DNA of 9,310 nucleotides from an uncultured Sphingomonadales bacterium. Lineage in GTDB: Bacteria; Pseudomonadota; Alphaproteobacteria; Sphingomonadales; Sphingomonadaceae. The notes beneath the pieces are model-generated. The model was not told where the DNA came from and searched no databases. It saw only the letters and a list, made by a program, of their open reading frames with translations. Of this stretch, positions 7,594 to 9,310 are shown in pieces. The stretch covers positions 1 through 9,310 of the forward strand of contig CAJBSR010000564.1 of assembly GCA_903958285.1 (NCBI GenBank), written 5' to 3'. Position numbers and translations under genes: made by a program. The number at the start of each line of letters is the position of its first letter. The stretch's first letter is position 1.

Positions 7594-8621
7594 GCGTCAT
7601 CATCCGAGCCGCGCAGACCGACGACGTCCAGCACCTTTATGAAATGGCCAAGCGCACGGGCGGCGGCTTCACAAACCTGCCGCCAGACCGCAAGGCGCTG
7701 AGCACCAAGCTCGAACGCGCTGCCGCTGCCTTCGCGCGGAAAGAAGATGTCATTGATGATGACCTCTTTGTGTTCGTCATGGAGAACACAGCCACCGGCG
7801 AAGTGCGTGGTACCTGCCAAATCTTCTCGCGCGTCGGGCAGAAATGGCCGTTTTACTCCTACCGGCTTGGCATGTTGACCCAGCATAGCGTTGAGCTGGA
7901 TAAAACCTTTCGCGCTGAAATGCTGACGCTGTCGACTGATCTCGAAGGCTGCACCGAAGTCGGCGGTCTGTTCCTCCATCCCGGAGAACGCTCCGGCGGG
8001 CTCGGCATGTTGATTGCCCGCAGCCGCTATTTGTTTATCCGCAATCACCGTGCCCGCTTCGGTGACAAGACGCTCGCCGAACTTCGCGGTGTCATCGATG
8101 AAGCCGGTGGATCCCCCTTTTGGGATGGCGTGGCAGGTCGCTTCTTCGGCATGAATTTCCAGCAGGCAGACCAATTCAACGCGGTGCACGGCAACCAGTT
8201 CATTGCTGATCTGATGCCCAAGCATCCGGTTTACACCGCCATGCTCCCTGAAAGCGCCCGCGCCGTCATCGGCCTGCCGCACCCCTCCGGACGCGCAGCG
8301 ATGCGGATGCTGGAGAATGAAGGGTTTCATTGGGAAAACTATATCGACATTTTCGACGGCGGCCCGACCATGACCGTGAGAACCGATCAAATTCGCAGCA
8401 TCAAGGAAGCGGTGGAGTCGAAGATCGTCGCGATCGACACAACCTTGGGCGAACATAAGGCGGGCGAAAAGGACTTGGTCGCCTTCGGCAAGCTTGGCGG
8501 GTTTCGCGCGGCGTATGGCTGGCTGGAGCCTCGGGAGGGAGGCATGGCTATTGACCCAGAGGCAGCAGACCTTCTGGGCATCGGTGAAGGCGATCTCATC
8601 ACCCATATCTCTCGGTTCTAA
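7590..8621 (+). CDS. astA: Arginine N-succinyltransferase
   Basis: The first enzyme of the AST pathway: it transfers succinyl from succinyl-CoA to the alpha-amino group of L-arginine. The protein has 343 residues, close to the E. coli length. Family hallmarks are TGGGFTNLP (23-31), FLHPGERSGGLGMLIARSRY (128-147, including the acyl-CoA binding region of this GNAT-like fold), ELRGVIDEAGGSPFW (164-178), DLMPKHPVYT (207-216) and NYIDIFDGGPT (250-260). I chose GTG 7590 as start: it gives SVIIRAAQTDD, the usual first strand, whereas the only longer in-frame ATG (7446) lies deep inside the M20 gene and the next internal Met would remove strand 1. The GTG overlaps the TGA of the M20 gene, suggesting translational coupling. 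It is a single-subunit type, not visibly split into AruF/AruG. Confidence 0.95.
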   Translation: MSVIIRAAQTDDVQHLYEMAKRTGGGFTNLPPDRKALSTKLERAAAAFARKEDVIDDDLFVFVMENTATGEVRGTCQIFSRVGQKWPFYSYRLGMLTQHSVELDKTFRAEMLTLSTDLEGCTEVGGLFLHPGERSGGLGMLIARSRYLFIRNHRARFGDKTLAELRGVIDEAGGSPFWDGVAGRFFGMNFQQADQFNAVHGNQFIADLMPKHPVYTAMLPESARAVIGLPHPSGRAAMRMLENEGFHWENYIDIFDGGPTMTVRTDQIRSIKEAVESKIVAIDTTLGEHKAGEKDLVAFGKLGGFRAAYGWLEPREGGMAIDPEAADLLGIGEGDLITHISRF

Positions 8622-8624
8622 CCC

Positions 8625-9310
8625 ATGCTGACGGAGATCAATTTTGACGGCATTATTGGCCCGAGCCACAATTATGCGGGCCTGAGCCTCGGTAACTTGG
8701 CATCGGCCAAGAATGCGGGTGGAACCTCCCAGCCGCGAGCAGCTGCGCTCCAAGGTGTTGAAAAGATGCGTGCCAACCTACGGCTTGGACTCACCCAGGG
8801 CTTTTTCATGCCGCAGGACCGACCCGACACGGCTTGGCTCGCCCAGCTTGGCACGCGGGTAGAGGACGCCGACGAACGCCTATTGGCTAATGCCCTGTCA
8901 GCCTCATCGATGTGGGCGGCGAATGCGGCGACCGTGTCCCCGGCGCCCGATACCCGCGATGGCAAATGCCATTTGAGCGTCGCCAATCTCGTGACGATGC
9001 CGCACCGAAGCCATGAATGGCAGGGCACTCTTGCCCAGTTGCAGCTGGCTTTTGCCCATCCCGCCTTTGCCGTTCACGGACCCGTCCCGCCGCCCTTCGG
9101 AGATGAAGGTGCCGCCAACCACATGCGGCTGTGCGCGACACACGGCGCGGCAGGCGTGGAAATTTTTGTCTATGGCCTCACCGGAGGCCCCTTCCCCGCG
9201 CGGCAACATATTGAGGCGTCCCGTGCCGTCGCGCGCCTCCATGGCGTCAACAGCGCGTTGTTCGTCCAGCAATCAGAAGAAGCGATTGCTGCCGGGGCGT
9301 TCCACAATGA
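8625..9310 (+). CDS. astB: N-succinylarginine dihydrolase, 5' part (cut by window end)
   Basis: The second AST enzyme hydrolyses N2-succinylarginine to N2-succinylornithine, two ammonia and CO2. The first 228 codons are present and the frame is open to the window edge; about half of a usual 440-450-residue chain is seen. Matching stretches are [18 protein letters not shown] (4-21), [15 protein letters not shown] (96-110), [10 protein letters not shown] (113-122), GDEGAANH (159-166) with catalytic Glu161, FVYG, and FHN at 226-228 holding the catalytic His227. The catalytic Cys lies beyond the window. ATG 8625 sits 3 nt after the astA stop and has no visible Shine-Dalgarno sequence, so initiation probably depends on ribosomes ending astA. 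Homology fixes the start. Confidence 0.95.
   Translation, partial: MLTEINFDGIIGPSHNYAGLSLGNLASAKNAGGTSQPRAAALQGVEKMRANLRLGLTQGFFMPQDRPDTAWLAQLGTRVEDADERLLANALSASSMWAANAATVSPAPDTRDGKCHLSVANLVTMPHRSHEWQGTLAQLQLAFAHPAFAVHGPVPPPFGDEGAANHMRLCATHGAAGVEIFVYGLTGGPFPARQHIEASRAVARLHGVNSALFVQQSEEAIAAGAFHN

Noticed and set aside
7278..8753. Long minus-strand open frame (491 codons) opposite the M20 gene, astA and astB
   Set aside because: It spans two well-supported gene junctions on the other strand and shows no family features.
1..9310. CRISPR arrays, tRNAs, transposases, toxin-antitoxin or phage genes
   Set aside because: None could be recognised. The window is almost wholly filled by conserved metabolic genes of even composition.

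Overview
The window looks like chromosomal DNA of a moderately GC-rich alphaproteobacterium, most likely a sphingomonad (Sphingomonadales). The grounds are a LigF-type beta-etherase/GST and a CYP153-type P450, both commonly met in sphingomonads, together with the character of the other proteins. This is recognition from memory, not a search, so genus is not assigned. Coding density is very high. I see no tRNA, rRNA, CRISPR array, insertion sequence or sign of recent transfer.

Layout. (1) Positions 1-842, plus strand: the 3' end of an RNA pyrophosphohydrolase gene (rppH, Nudix family), overlapped by a class I SAM-dependent methyltransferase gene. (2) Positions 846-5374, minus strand: a compact run read in the order malate synthase G (glcB), a long glutathione S-transferase-like protein, and a CYP153-type cytochrome P450. 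Gaps are 30 and 56 nt, so a single transcription unit is plausible. The P450 gene converges on the methyltransferase gene with only 3 nt between stop codons. (3) Positions 5375-5574: a 200-nt divergent intergenic region, the only sizeable non-coding stretch and the likely site of promoters for glcB and the gene opposite. (4) Positions 5575-9310, plus strand: a LigF-like GST, an M20-family zinc hydrolase, arginine N-succinyltransferase (astA) and the first 228 codons of N-succinylarginine dihydrolase (astB, cut by the window end).

How the genes may work together. The M20 hydrolase, astA and astB are tightly packed (4-nt overlap, then a 3-nt gap) and appear to form part of an arginine succinyltransferase (AST) catabolic operon. 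The M20 enzyme belongs to a superfamily that includes succinyl-diaminopimelate desuccinylase and carboxypeptidase G2. It is therefore a candidate for the last AST step, succinylglutamate desuccinylation, normally done by the unrelated AstE. The glcB-GST-P450 unit may join oxidation of alkyl or lipophilic compounds to the glyoxylate bypass that such carbon sources require. The LigF-like gene facing it suggests an aromatic/ether or glutathione-dependent detoxification theme. All these links are inferred from gene order.

Most of the window is ordinary metabolism. The best candidate for something not well described is the M20 hydrolase as a non-homologous AstE replacement. The second is the glcB-GST-CYP153 arrangement with a divergent LigF-like gene.
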